Assembly (NCBI GenBank): GCA_963854735.1
Contig: OY978099.1
Span: 558,001 to 622,000, forward strand
Direction of reading: 5' to 3'
From: Marvania coccoides
Lineage: Eukaryota; Chlorophyta; Trebouxiophyceae; Chlorellales; Chlorellaceae
Length of the DNA: 64,000 nt
Positions 21,812-34,189 of this stretch are shown here, piece after piece. The number at the start of each line of letters is the position of its first letter. The first letter of the stretch is position 1. A model generated the notes under the pieces. The model worked only from the letters and a program-made list of their open reading frames with translations. It searched no databases and was not told where the DNA came from. The position numbers and the translations under genes were made by a program.

Positions 21812-24151
21812 TTATTGCTTGCCATGCAGCTTGGGAACCTTGAAGGTGTTGCCAAACAGCAGTGACGCCGGCAAGGCATCGCCGCCCAGCCCCAGCCCCC
21901 CGCCGCCAGACACCCCCAGCAGCCGCCTCTTGCCGCCGCCAGCGGCTCCGCCGCTGATCCCCAGCAGCGGCCGAGCCGCCGCCGGCTTCAGTAGGGGCGG
22001 CGCTGCCCCCGCTGCAGCAGCGCTGCGCGCCTGGATGGAAGCTGCCGCCACCGTGCCGCGGTTCAGCGCCTCCAGCGGTCGCTGCTGCAGCTTCTTGCCA
22101 GGCAGCGGTGATGCGACTGCACCGCCATTCTCCTTCTCTACGTCCACCATATCCTCTACTGCTCCAGCAGCAGCAGCGGCATTGACAGCCTCATCTACAT
22201 TCCACACCGGCCGCAGATCCAAGTTGCTGACGTCCGCTGCCGCCGCCGCCGCCTTTTTCGCCTTTTTGCTGGCCTTCTTCTCCACCTCCTCGCTCTCCTG
22301 CTTGCGCTTGGCGGCGGCGCGCGCGGTGCGGGCAGCCACTGCAGCGCTCATGGTGGCAGCGCCCGTTCTTTCTTCCTCCTCCTCATCAACGTCGTACCTC
22401 ACCACAACAGTCTGTCGGCCCCGCCGGCTGCCACCCCCCTTCTGCTTGGGCAGGCTCTCCTCGGTGTTCTTCTCCTCGCCGCCGTCATTGGCGGCAGGCT
22501 CCTCGAAGTCAGGTTCCGCCGCAGCACCTTCTTTCTCCTTGCGTCGGCCGCCCCTTTTCACTGTACCCTCAGAAGCAGCAGCCTCCTTCTCCTGCTCATC
22601 ATCACCACCGTTCTCCTCAGTCGCAGCAGCAGCAGCAGCCCCCTTCTTCGCGGGCTTCTCCTTGGCCTCACGCTCCGGCTTCTTCTTCTGCTTAGCCCGG
22701 CTCTTCTCCACAGCAGCCACAGCAGCAGCGGCCTCCGCCTCCATCACCTCAACTTCATCTCTTTCTTCTTCCACGCTCGGCAGAAGCTCCCCAATCTTCT
22801 TCCTGCGGCTCGTCCCCGCCGCCTTCTCCCGCCGAGAAGCAGGCGCCTGCTGCAGCGGCAGCGGCGCCACCGCAGGCGTGGCCGCTGCGCCGCCATTCGG
22901 CCGCCGCCGCGGCAGAGCGCTGTCAGGGCTGCCACCCAGCTGGCTCACGAAGCCTCCCACCGCGTTCAACGCCGCGTCCACCGCGGTGCGGCCCCCCACC
23001 GCGGGCGTAGCGGCCTCCCGTTGCCGCAGCGATTCTTCCAGGCCCGCCACTCGTTTCTCTTTGGCCTCCAGCTGCCGCTCCAGCCGAGCTACCTCCTTCT
23101 CCAGCTGCGAGGCGCGCGCCTCCGAGGCCGCCGCCCGGCTGTCCGCCGCGGCGCGCGTGCGGCGCTCCTCCGCCAGCGATGCTTGGGCGTCGGCTATGGC
23201 CGCCTGGAGGTTGGAGTTGGCTGCGCTGCCCGACTCCAGCGCCATTTTAGCGAGATCTTGAGAGTATAGCTGCATGTCTGCCTGCATTTTGGCGCGCTCG
23301 CTGGCCAGCGCCTCCCGCTGCTTCAGCGTCTGCTCCGCGAGGGCCGCACGCTCCGCCGCCGCCTCCGTCGCTCGCCCTGCTGCCGCCAGCTCCTCCCGCA
23401 GCTGCGCGGCCTGGGCGCGGGCCTCCTCCATCGCGCTCTCACTTTGAGCAGCCTCCTCCGCCAGCTGGGCCCGCAGCTGCACAACCTGCGCCTCGCGCTG
23501 CGCCACCGCCGCCACCAACGCTTCCCGCGATTCTTTCGCCTGCTGCCGCCCCGCTTGCAGCCGGGACTGCAGCTCCGTAACCTTAGAGCGCAGCGATGCG
23601 TTTTGAGAGGCCAGCCCGCGCGCCAGGTTGGCCTCCAGGATCAGCTGGTGGCCCAACACTTGGTCGGTTGTTTTGCCGCTCGCAACGTCGATCTCAGTGG
23701 CACTCAGCTTGAGCTGCAGCACCATCGCCTCCTGGCGCAACGAAAACGAGTCCACCTTGGTCTGGCACAGGGCGTGCTCGTACTCTGAGGCCTGGATCTC
23801 GCTCAGAGTCTTTATCTGTTGAAGAGCAATCGATGGATGAGAGTTTTTTCCCATTTTTTATTGGGAGCTAGTTAAATATTCCCCAGTTGATTCTATTACC
23901 TTGATAGCGTCCTTGGTGATGTCTTGGACCACAGCCCGGCCCTCTGCGGCCACGCATTCGACCTTGCAGCGCAGGGATTGTGCGACACGGGCATCCAGGG
24001 TGCAGCAGGCCTGCTTGATGCCCACGTCGCAGTTTAATTCGTCCACGACACGCTCCAAATCAGGAGGGGGCAGGGTGGGGCCCGGCAGCCCGGCTATCTC
24101 CATTTTTTCCAGCAGGTAGTTGGCAAAAGATTTTTTTCCGTTGACACACAA
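21812..24151 (-). CDS. Long coiled-coil protein with basic/acidic low-complexity C-terminal half, unknown
   Basis: Two exons, about 760 residues. Exon 1 starts at 24151 (MCVNGKKSFANYL) or at the in-frame ATG 24103 (MEIAGLPGPTLPPPDLERVV) and ends TKDAIK. Exon 2 continues IKTLSEIQASEYEHALCQTK and then about 230 residues of heptad-patterned coiled coil (EANLARGLASQNASLRSK; VARLERQLEAKEKRVAGLEE). The second half has Lys/Glu/Ala clusters (KKASKKAKKAAAAAAD) and conserved-looking islands (NLDLRPVWNVDEAV and, at the end, LFGNTFKVPKLHGK). The basic clusters suggest a nuclear or chromosomal structural protein, but I do not recognise it. The length and the single intron are secure. Confidence 0.7.
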
Positions 24152-24382
24152 GGCGGGCGCACCAGCTCCGCTGCACTGTCAGCTATTTTTACGAATTTAA
24201 TTTTTACGAATTAAAATCTCTTCTGCGAAAAACGATGCACAACCAAAAAAATTCCGCTTTCCACCTCGTTCGATTTGCGCTTCAAACAGCGAACGCGGCC
24301 ACTCTAAAGCGATCGAAATACTTAGTTATCTTCTAAAGATCGCTGCTTTTCATCTGCGGAGGTAACACGGCGTTGCCCTCGC

Positions 24383-26182
24383 ATGGTGAAACTATCACTT
24401 GCCTCCTGGCTGCTGCTTGCAGCGGCCAGCTTGGCGTGTGTGCGCGCCCAAGAGTTTAATTATCCACGATACTCGCCGTGCGCCCCAGCAACAGGGATAA
24501 ACAGGGTACGCGGTCTCAAGAATTAAATCTCGGCAATTATTTTGAATCACAAAACTTCCTCTCATTCTCCTCCCGTTTCGCTGCTTTCAGAACGACCCAT
24601 TTGTGATCGGAATTGCGTACTGGCCCGGCGGTCTGGTGGACGAGTGGTGAGTAAAAGTAGCAGCGTTCCCACCGCCGCCCCATTTTGTTTCTTGCTCTTT
24701 CCAACCTCCTCCCCTCTCTTTCGCCACACCACTCGCAGGGGTAACGCAAACAACAACACCAGAGAAGACAGCGACACCGACATTCCTGGCCTCAATCCCT
24801 GCATCGGCGACGTCAGCGTCAATGGCAGCATCGTAAATTATCAAGACACCCTGGTGAGTTGATCAATCAAATTATCAAAATTTGCTCCTCTCTCGCTGCA
24901 TTAATATACTTACCCTATAATTTTGACCCTTTCCACTCTCTAATCCGGTCTTTTTTCCTCCTAATATTGCAGAACTCAGAAGGCGTTCTTTTCAGCACGT
25001 TCTCGGTGAAGACCGACACCATGACGGCGCTGCGCACGACCCGGTGGGAGGAGGACCTCATGTGGACCAAGGCCAAGGCGAGCCCAGAGCAGGTCATCAG
25101 CGTGGTGGCGTTCAGGAACAACATTCGATCTGAGGCCCAATACATGCGCAGCTCGTCGCCGCTGACAGGGGGGCAGGGAGTGGTGGAGCGGCTGGGCCTC
25201 ATCGCCACCTTGGGTGAGAGAGAGGCGCAGCACTACTTGCAGTAATTGAATTTGCATTGTGAAGGGCGCATTTTATTAGATATGTCTATTAATGTCTTGG
25301 TTGCTGTTGCAGATCGGGGTGAGCTGGTCCAGCTGGAGTGGTACAATTTCAACGGGTGCACCCCCTGCGGCGGCACAGGCAGCGGAACGTGCATCACGTC
25401 AACCGACCAAGAGTCGTGCGCAAGTGAGTCGTGCAGGAGAAATAACAATAAGAAACTAACTGATATATATATATATATATATATATAATACACGCAAGAG
25501 CGCTCATCATGTTCTAATCTTCTCAGCAAACCCCTTTTTTTTCTTCTAATTCCCTTTCTTCTTTCTTTCCATCACAAAAACAGCTTCTCTGGCGGAGCCC
25601 GAGTGCAAGGCGTGCACCTCCCTCGACTGCGGAGTTACAAACTGCTCCACCACCACCCTCATGGCCTTCCGCGGCAGCTCCAAGTCGGGCCAGGCGCTGC
25701 AGAGCTCCTTCCAGCTCACCCAGGCCTTCCGCTACTCCATCTCAGATGTCATCGGCGGGCTCATCACCGACGCCGACGACCTTGCCCAGGTCGACACCAG
25801 CGGCAGCGGTCTCGACGGTGGCGGCTCCCCGCCCGAGCCCACCACCCCGCCCGCCCCTGACTACGTCTACAACCCACCTGATGACCCTGCAGTAATCACC
25901 CCTGTTCCAGACCCCGCATCCACCTCCCCGCCCGCGCCAGAATACGTCTACAATCCGCCAGAGGAAACCCCGCCAGTGGAGCCGGTGCCGACACCCACCC
26001 CTGTACCTGCGGTGCCCACTCCAGACCCTGCTGCCCCCGTTACAGACCCGACGACACCGCCTGCGCCAGACTATGTGTACACTCCGTACGTGCCTGATCC
26101 TGCTGCAGACCCTGCGCTCACAGAGCCCGTCCTGCCGCCGTATGATTATGTGGCACAGGGAGGGCCGCCTGCACCTCCGTAA
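24383..26182 (+). CDS. Secreted Pro/Tyr-rich (cell-wall-type) protein, 6 exons
   Basis: Exons 24383-24505, 24591-24646, 24739-24853, 24973-25213, 25313-25423 and 25584-26182 join in phase. The signal peptide is MVKLSLASWLLLAASLACVRA. A mid domain has paired Cys (CTPCGGTGSGTC; ECKACTSLDCGVTNC). The tail of about 120 residues repeats a PPAPDYVYNPP-type unit four times (PPAPDYVYNPP, PPAPEYVYNPP, PPAPDYVYTPY, PPYDYVAQGG) between Pro/Thr spacers. Pro-rich tails with spaced Tyr are typical of hydroxyproline-rich wall glycoproteins that can be cross-linked through Tyr; the function here is inferred from that. An intron carries a (TA)n microsatellite (about 25461-25486). Confidence 0.75.
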
Positions 26183-26346
26183 CCAATTTTGTGGTGCAGC
26201 AGCGATTCATTATTTTTCCTTTCTTTTTGCTTTTTGTTTTTTCCATTCTGTTTCTGGTTGCAACACAATGTAGTTTAAATTATTAAATCGTTAGTAATAT
26301 TAATGTAAAAAAATATACAAATTCGTAAATATTGAAATACAAGTTG

Positions 26347-28324
26347 CTAGGCTGCTTTGGCATGCCCCGCTGCTGCTGCTGTTTTCATAGTCTCGTCTTC
26401 CTCTTCTGAGTAAGGCCGCAGGTGCACCAGCACGCGAGGTAAGCTCTGCACCACTCGCGCCCCAAAAAACACCGCTAATGCCCACCACACACCACCCAGA
26501 CCCTCAAAAATAGCCTCGCCGTACCCATTGCTATTCCTCCAAAGGAACATAGCAAGCGCAGCAAACGAGATGATCATGCTGCGGGCCACGTAGGCAGTGT
26601 CTTTGCACGCCAGTAGCACCCCTGTGCTGCTGACGTCCATGCCACACGCGATCAACGCCAGCGCTCCTGGCACCCACACCGCTTTGGATTGCATAATGGG
26701 CCACAGCCGGGGGTCTGCAGTGAGGAGGCCGGGGGCGACGGCTGGCACGCCGTGCGCCACCAGCGCGCAAATGAAACCGAACGTGGCGCCGATGGAAACG
26801 AGGAGGAGGATGAGCTCGCGGCGGTCGCGGTGGGTGCGAGCGGAGGGGATGAAGGCCAGCGCTGCCTGCTCTAGCGGCCTGGAATAAAGAAAGGGTCGGT
26901 AGGAAAAATAGAAAGTGAAAATAATCTCAAAATAATCTTCTTTTGGGGGGTGGGGGTTGGGTGGGGGTGAGAACTTACGTGTTGGTAAATGAGGTCAGCC
27001 CCCAAATTTGCCACACAGGCTGGTGGGCGGCCAGCAGCAGAACTGGCAGCTTGGTTGCGGTGGCTTGAAGGAAGAGGTAGGATGACGTCTTGGCTACGTA
27101 AAACACTCCCAAAGCGCTGGCGGTCTGCAATAGCGCCTTCAATGCGTCGGCGCCTGTAGAAGCCATGCCCTTCAGCGACGGCACCACTCTGCTCTTTTGC
27201 AATGATAGTAGGAGGAGGCCAGCCGACGTGAACTGCGCTGCGACCGTGCTCCACGCTGCGCCTGCAACGCCCAAACCCAGGCCGCCTATGAGCACTACGT
27301 CTCCAAGCAGGCTGAGAGCCACGGAAGCGAGGACGATTTTGTAGGGGGTGCGGCTGTTTCGCTGGCCCAACAGCCCTGATTGAGCTACCTGAAATCCATT
27401 ATAAATGTAAGAAGGGGGGGGGGGGGGGGGGTTGACTGCGGGAAAAATAAAGCAGGCGAGAGTTGAAAAATTACAGAAATATCAACGAAGAGATAGGTTT
27501 GCCGGGCATTCAAAAAACAAGGGGGAGGATTATCACGCAATAAAACCAACCTGCGTCGTGATGGCTGCAGGAGCTGCCAGAGCTCGGATCTGCAGGTACT
27601 CCCAGCTGATGGGGAGCAGCGCAGGGTCGCAGCCAGTCATTTTCAATAGCTGCGGCCCCCGGAAGAGCAGCAGCGCCGAAATTGCAACGCCGCCGATGGC
27701 CCCAATGCACAGCGCGGTGGTCAGAATCTGGGCCGCAGATTGTTCGCCGCCCTCAGCCCACGCCAGCCGCTCAGCGATGAGGGAGACGGTGGCCACTGAA
27801 AGAGCTGAGAAACTGTAGAAGCAAAAGTTGAAGAGGAGGGAGCAGGGGCCCAGGGCGGCGAGCTGCATGGAGCTGGCCAGCTGCCCCAACGCCACGGTGT
27901 CGATGAGCGACATGAGGGGGTCTGCCAGAGGGACGAGGAGCGCTGGAAGACCGAAACTTGCGACCTGGCGCAAGAGGGCCTGCATTCGCCCCCAGAACGC
28001 TTCCGATTCAGTGACTGTCAAGGTAGCGGCAAGGGGGTTTCCCCCTTGAGACGTGGTAGTAGCTGCGGGCGCTTCTGAGTCGTTTTCGTTTATTGAATCG
28101 GCAGCGGGGGCAGCCGTGGGGGAGTCTGAGGCAGCTGCAGCAGCGATAGAGGAGCGCCTGCAATGCAGGCTGCTACCGCTGCATTGTCGTGCGGCATTCA
28201 ACAAGGGGTGTTGCGTGGCAGGGTGGGCAATGTGCGTTCGTGAAAAACAAGCCACAGGTGACCTTGAATGAAAAATGTGAAAGGTGGGGCGGCAGGCCGA
28301 GGGGGTCGCTATGAGTGAACCCAT
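26347..28324 (-). CDS. MATE-family efflux transporter with plastid-type transit peptide
   Basis: Three exons encode about 560 residues with the MATE pattern of 12 membrane segments. Readable blocks include LVPLADPLMSLIDTVALGQ in the first helices, SWEYLQIRALAAPAAITTQ, and AQSGLLGQRNSRTPYKIVL at the second exon start. The roughly 110-residue N-terminal extension is rich in Ser/Ala/Arg with few acids (RPTFHIFHSRSP), as in chloroplast-targeted DTX/EDS5-type carriers of plants. These exchange organic anions or secondary metabolites for H+ or Na+; the substrate cannot be told from sequence. The intron at about 27411-27432 contains a G homopolymer of about 17. Confidence 0.85.
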
Positions 28325-28511
28325 TTAGCCCTTGAATATATCTTATTTTTTTCAAATTATTAATACTGCCCTCAGGAAGGAGTTAATAGTTTGCTGGCTT
28401 CAAATTTTGGCCCTTCCTCTTCTTTTTTTTACACTTTTAAAACTGTGAAAACTATTTGACGCTTGATTCTGTACCAAGCCCAGCCTGCAACGATACTACG
28501 ACCGAGGGACG

Positions 28512-31120
28512 ATGAAGGAGCGCTTTGTATACTCCGAAGAGACCGCGATCGCTCACGGGCTCGCTGGCGAGTCGACGGACGCCAAGCTGAAGTCGCTGCG
28601 TCAAATTAAGAACCAAACGATCGGAAACAAGCGCGAGAAAACGAAACATCTGCTGTACTTGCCCACAATACTGGAAATTCTGTCTACCGACAGCGATGCT
28701 GGTGTCCTGGTGCAAGCAGCGCAAGCAATCGGCTCCTTCGCCAGCGCTCCCGACGGCGCCAAGCTGGTGGCAGAGCACGACGGGGTCCAAAAGCTGCTGC
28801 ACGCTATGCAGAGCAGCGAGGAACGCGTCGTTGAAGCGGCCGTCCGAGCCTTAAAGCTGCTCTTCAAGGTCAGTAGCAGCCCCACGTTGCCTTATTTAAT
28901 GCCCAGTATCCTTTTTCGCATGACCTTCTCTTTATATAGAATTTACTCAACTTCTCACCGCCTCCTTTTCCGTCCACTTCCACTCTTTCTTTTTCCCTCT
29001 GTGGTATTCACGAACTCTGCAGAATTCGTCGGTTTCTGCGGAGGTCGTGCTCTCCACCCCAGGAGCCCTCGCCCGCCTGGTGTCGCTGCTCCCGCAGAAC
29101 CCTCCCGCACTGGGGGAGAGCGCCGCCAACGTCTTGGCACGCTGCTGCCCATCAAAACCCGCGCAAGACGCCGTGCTGGCAGCCAATGCTCTCCCGGCGC
29201 TGGTAGCACTGCTTCCAAGCGCGGCGCAGCGCGCGCGGCAGGCGGCGGCGCTGCTGGCGCTGGCTGCGCTCACCGCTGACCATCCTGCCGCCTGCTGCGC
29301 CCTGCTGCGCGAAAACGAACACGACACCCTCCCGCTGCTACTGACGCTGGCGAAGACCTCGCAGCAGCCGCGGGTGCGGTTCACCGCCTGTCTGTGCCTC
29401 ACGCAGCTTTGCCAGCACGTCACCGCCGCCGCCCCCCCTGCAGCAGCGGCAGAAGAAGGCAGCTCGAGTTCCTCCTTCCCTTTCCCCATCCCTTCCTCTT
29501 TCTCATCTCCCTCCAGAAGCGAGGTGGAACATGCGGTCCTCCCAGCGCTGCTGCGCCTCCTCAGCGAGCCGGAAGTTGCTCAAGAAGTGCCGTCCGCGCT
29601 GGCAGCGCTGTTCCGCGGCAACCCCTCGCTGTGCGCGTCTGCTGCAGCGGCAGACATCATTTCCAATCTAGCGGGGCTGGTGCAGGACCCCCAAGCGGAG
29701 AACTCGGGGCGTTCTAGCGCGCTGCAGGCGCTGGGGATGCTGTGCTCGGAAGGTGAAGACCATCGAAAGCAGCTGGTGGATTGTGGCGCGGTGCCGGCCA
29801 TCACGGCGGCGCTGACTGACCCCTGTCCGGCGGTGCGCAGCGGCGCATGCGCGTGCATTCGCAGCCTGTCCCGCAGCACCCGGCTGCTTCGGTGCTGCCT
29901 GGGCTCGCTGGAGGCGGTGGCCGCCCCCCTGCTGGAGCTCTCCCGCAGCGACGACGTGGGGTTGGCGGCGGAGGCGGCGGGCGCTCTGGCCAACATGGCG
30001 GCAGAGTACTCTGCGTTGAAGGACCAGCTGCTGCTTATGGACGGTATTGGGCGGTTTGCTTCGCTGGCTGCAAGCATGCACAGCATGCTGCGGTTGCATG
30101 GGGTATGGGGCCTGTCTTCCGTGGCCTACATGGCGTCGGCGGAGATCAAGGCGGCGGTGATGCGGACGCTGCCCTGGGCCACAGCAGCTGCTCTGCTTCG
30201 GGATGAAGACTTCCAAGTCAGGGTGAGTTTTTTTTAAATTGATGGATCTTGGATAGTTCATTCACTCTTTTTTAATTCCTTTGCCTTTACACAACAAAGG
30301 CAGCTTAATTTGCCCCTTAATTTGTTAAACCCTAAAGCCCCTTAATTTGCTATTTTGCGTGCAGATAAAGACTCTGCTGCTGCTGCGCAATCTGGTGCAC
30401 AAGGGCGGCGCAGACGCCAACAGCGTGCTGGCATGGAGCGGCGGTCAAGCCCTGGACGCTGTGCTGGAAGCCATGGAGAGCCGCCCGCCGGCTGCCTCCT
30501 CCTCCCCTTCCGCCGCCGTCGCATACCCCTCCTCCCACCTCACCCAGCACGCGCTGTACACCATAGTCAACATCTCAAGCGGGGGTCCCGCTCACAAGGA
30601 GGCTGTGATGGCCGCGGGCTGGGCGCCACAGCTGATGGCTGCTCTGGAGCACGAGAATGGGGGTGTGAGGGAGGCCGCAGTGTGGGCTGTGATCAATCTA
30701 ACGTGGGGGCTGGACGGCGACGCGGTGGCGGTGGAGCGGCGTCGGAGCGTGCTGAGGGAGCTGGGAGCGGTGGCCAAGCTGCAGGCGCTGTTGGAGGATC
30801 CCAACGACGACGTGCGGGAGCGCGCGGTGACGGCGCTGCGTCAGTTCCACGTGACGGCTGTGGCGAGGGGGGCGACGATGTTGCCGGGAGGGAACGAAGG
30901 CGGCGAGGAAGGAGGGGAGCAGGAGCAGCAGCAGCAGCAGCAGCAGCAGCTGCTGCGACAGGGGGGGGGCAATGTGGAGCAGCCGCAAGGGAATGTGATG
31001 GTGCTGGGGGGGCGGCATTTCGAGGCATTTTTGGAGGGGTTAGAGGACGAGATGGAGGAGAGTGGTGAAGATGAGGAGGAGGAGGACCCCGACGATGAAG
31101 ACATGCTGCGCGGGTGGTAG
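28512..31120 (+). CDS. ARMC8: Armadillo-repeat protein ARMC8 / Gid5-like (CTLH E3 ligase subunit)
   Basis: Exons 28512-28868, 29023-30222 and 30365-31120 give 770 residues. The order of armadillo repeats follows ARMC8. An N-terminal segment (KLKSLRQIKNQTIGNKREK) aligns with the family start. Central repeats include SSALQALGMLCSEGEDHRKQ and AVRSGACACIRSLSRSTRL. The late repeats MLRLHGVWGLSSVAYMASAE and VREAAVWAVINLTW match the most conserved part. ARMC8/Gid5 holds substrate receptors in the GID/CTLH ubiquitin ligase. Lineage features are a Gln run (about 30927-30950) and an acidic tail ending EDEEEEDPDDEDMLRGW. It is close to the end of the rubredoxin gene's upstream region but not obviously linked to it. 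Confidence 0.85.
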
Positions 31121-31623
31121 TGGGAAGGAAGGAAAATGCTGCAGTATTGTATTATAGTTGTATATCTCTGATTCTATGCGTCAACGAATGAGCACCTCGA
31201 CCGAAATGTTCTGTACTTTCGATTATTTTAGCAGAATGAATGACGTTTACCTTGCAACACTATAAACGCTTTTGCTTCCGGCTACAGTCTGTACACTGCT
31301 GCTGCTTTTCTTTATGCTTTGTAAAATTGCACGAACGATTGTATGAACGGAGTATTTGAGAGGAGTTGATGGGGGGTTTTGGGGCGGCATGCCGCCACAC
31401 TCCACTGGTTGCCATCTGCGCTGGTTCTGGCCTGAGGAAGGCCATCTGTGGCCCACTGCCCAGAATTCTATACCGTGCAGTGAAACTTGGAGACTGAAAC
31501 TTAAGTGGTCACTGACTGAAGAGTCAGCGCTTTCCAATTCAAATGGAGTGGATGACATATTTGTGTCGCTGACCCACTTCAGCCATGCATTTAGCGTGAT
31601 TTTTCAAGACAAAATTCATCAAG
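31121..31623. other. Spacer between ARMC8 and rubredoxin genes
   Basis: The 3' flank of ARMC8 and the promoter of the rubredoxin gene. The moderately GC-rich part, about 31360-31480, has several short inverted repeats (for example GGCGGCATGCCGCC). No gene or RNA family is recognised. Confidence 0.4.
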
Positions 31624-32251
31624 ATGGCGGCGGTTATGCAGGCAATGCCGGTGGCGGCAAGAATGGGAATGCCCGTTCGATTGAATAAACAAACCATCGC
31701 ACGGCCAGCGCCGCTCCTGAAGGCTCGTCTGCTATCGCATTGCCCATCTTAGACATGGAAATAACAATTTATTGATAAATAAACGTTCAAACCGTCTCAT
31801 TTTTTGCCATTTTGCAGGCCAGGCCCTCCCTCCGCCCCGCTGCCAGCCGTGGTCAGGCCGTGGTGACCATGGCCGCCTACATCTGTGTGGACTGTGGCTA
31901 CATCTACGATGAATCCACCCCCTTTGAAAAGCTCCCCAATAACTACAAGTACGATTAAATCCAACCCTTTTCCCCTTCCTTCCAAAGTCAACGTCATTTG
32001 TTTTTAATTATCTTGTTGCTTTTTGCAGGTGCCCCGTGTGCAACGCCCCCAAGCGCCGTTTCAAGGCTTACTCTAAATCTGGGCGCAATGACCCCAAGAG
32101 TATGAAGTCTCGCATGCAGGAGATCAAGTCTGGAGGCGGTGGCAGTGAGGCACCCAGCAGCGGTTCCTCTGTCTCCCCCGTTGCCATCGCTGCGGGCGGT
32201 GCGGTGTTGCTTGCGGCGCTGTACTTTGGCCTCAGCGGCTACTACAGTTAA
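31624..32251 (+). CDS. Membrane-anchored plastid-type rubredoxin (RBD1/ENH1-like)
   Basis: Exons 31624-31722, 31818-31948 and 32029-32251 give about 150 residues. Exon 1 (MAAVMQAMPVAARMGMPVRL) looks like a transit peptide. The rubredoxin domain has both Fe-binding pairs, CVDCGYIY and CPVCNAPKRRFK. A single C-terminal membrane helix (PVAIAAGGAVLLAALYFGLS) ends the protein. This layout is that of the thylakoid rubredoxins of plants and green algae, which are needed for photosystem II assembly; that role is inferred by family. The only phase-compatible donor for intron 1 is GCTCGT, a GC donor, so the exon 1 boundary is less certain than the rest. Confidence 0.88.
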
Positions 32252-32506
32252 TTTTGTTCATTATTGAAACCTGGGAAATTGAGAAAATTGTGGCAAGGGG
32301 ATAGGTCTGCCTTGAGGGGATAAATTATCCAAAAAAGGAGCTCTTTTATTTTTGTGGAGATTGCATTTGATATTTCTGTGGAATCATACACAATTTTTAA
32401 CATGTAAAAAAACAGAATAGCACAGTCATTCTACACAGTCATTCTATAAAGAAAGATAAAATAAAAATAAAAAAAATCATGCCACGCCAGCCAATTATAA
32501 AATGTT

Positions 32507-33977
32507 TTAAGCTGTCGCCTCTTCTGCGGCGTTGCCATCCTCGTTTTCTAGCTCGTCGGCATCTTCTTCTTCCTGCGTCACCTCCTTCAGGTACTCAAAC
32601 CTGAAAACGAAGCCCTTGCCCACCGCTGCCAGCAGGTGGCGGCAGTCGCAAGAAAGGGCGCACGCTCGCACAGGGGCGCTGACTTTAATGGCGCTGACGT
32701 GGGCCTCGCGCTTGCCGGTCTCGCTGTCGTACACGTAGCAGTCCCCAGAGGCGTTTCCCTATTGAAAACGAGAGGAAAAAAAGAGAGAGGGGGAAACGGG
32801 TTTTAGGCGAACCGCAGGGATGCGATACAGCAGAGTAGAGCAATAATAAACGTTTATCATCATGAGAATATTACTGGGGTGGTTAAATTGTGAATAACAC
32901 AATTTAACTTGTTTTTCTGTCTTTCTTCTTACCACTGCTATGTACTTGCCATCGCTGGTGGGCCCAAATTGGCACCGCGAGGAAAACCCGCCGGCCCCGT
33001 TGCACCCTGGCACCTTCCACGCGGCCTTCACCTCCCCGTTGGAGGCGTCCCACACGTGCATCCGCCCGTCTGAGGATTTGGTGACCAGCCGACCGCCGGG
33101 CAAAAATCGCTGCAAAAATAATAATAGTAAGTAAGAAAGAAAAAAGTGCAGGAAAATGCTAAAGAAAACAAAAATACGTTGAGAAACGAGAAATTGCGCC
33201 TATGCTGTCTCTCACCATGCAATCTACAGCCTCGGAGTGACCGTTGCCCTGCGTTTTGAATTCCTCCCTGCTGCTCTCCGCCAATGTCGCCCCCGCCGCT
33301 CCCGCATCACCGTGCTCCACGGTGTACCGATAAATTCTCCCCCTGGAGGTCCCCACCGCCACGCTGCCCCCGTCAGGCGCGAACGCCACGCTGGTTGCAT
33401 CGGCAGCAGTGATGGACGACAGACAAGTCTCTTCCGCCACGTCCCACAGCCTCAAATTGCCGTCCCTAGACAGCGACAACAGTAGGCGGGGGTGGGAGGC
33501 CGTGGCCGCCATCTCCACCACGTCTTTCGAGTGTCCCTTTAGGAGTTTTATAACCCGAGCCTCCACAACGCTGATGATAGAGATTGCGGGGTCCGCGCCA
33601 GCCACCGCGAGGCAGGCGTCGCCGTGGGGGTGCGGGGTCCACCCCTCACAGCTCATCCAGCACGCGGTCTGAAGCTCCCCGCCTGCAACGTGCTCTGTGG
33701 GTCGATTTAGAAAGTGCACCACCACGGCAACATGATCAGCCATGTGCTCATCGTCATACACGGTGGCCTGATCGGCGCCCACTGTAGCGAAGAGGTTGGA
33801 AGACTCAGGGGCGGCGTGGTTGAAGCAGAGGGCCTGCACCGTGGTGGCGTGGCTCTCTTTCACCACTGTCTTCAGCCGGAGGTGGTGCAGCGCCTGCAGG
33901 CGGTAGGCTGCCTCGCCGTCCAGCGCGTCGACCTCCTCTTGGCGCCGCATCAGCAGCTTTTTGGCCTCCCAGTTCAT
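32507..33977 (-). CDS. WD40-repeat protein, EED/LRWD1-like
   Basis: Three exons encode about 385 residues, nearly all a seven-bladed WD40 propeller. The N-terminal blade reads NLFATVGADQATVYDDEHMA, then DACLAVAGADPAISII, LLKGHSKDVVEMAA and LLLSLSRDGNLRLWDV. This order (ATVG, AVAG, then LLS-SRD-LRLW) resembles EED of Polycomb complex 2 and the related WD half of LRWD1/ORCA. No leucine-rich repeats are present, and the extra C terminus is acidic. A chromatin-associated role is a reasonable inference; EED versus LRWD1 needs a phylogeny. Confidence 0.7.
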
Positions 33978-34189
33978 CGCTATAATCGATTTGTTTAAAC
34001 TAAAAAAAGGCGACTGAAAATGATTTCAAAAAGAACAAAGAATAACAAATGATGGGCCTGGTTGCTGTGGCGATTGGCAAAGGAATCGTGGTGTTTACGA
34101 ATTAAAAAACCAGAATGATGAATTTGGCACAGATGCCCGAAAGCGGCTCGTCAGCAGGAACAAATTCAAAATTTCCTGGGCAGCTCAAC
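33978..34189. other. Intergenic, upstream of the WD40 gene
   Basis: The promoter region of the minus-strand WD40 gene. It is AT-rich and nothing else is seen. Confidence 0.35.

Noticed and set aside
21819..23261. Long plus-strand reading frame of 480 codons rich in Ser/Ala/Pro
   Set aside because: It is the antisense shadow of the coiled-coil gene. Its composition is only the complement of Ala/Glu/Lys codons and it has no splice or domain logic.
28512..31120. Importin-alpha or plant PUB-ARM identity for the armadillo protein
   Set aside because: There is no importin-beta-binding or U-box domain, and the N-terminal and late repeats follow ARMC8 in order.
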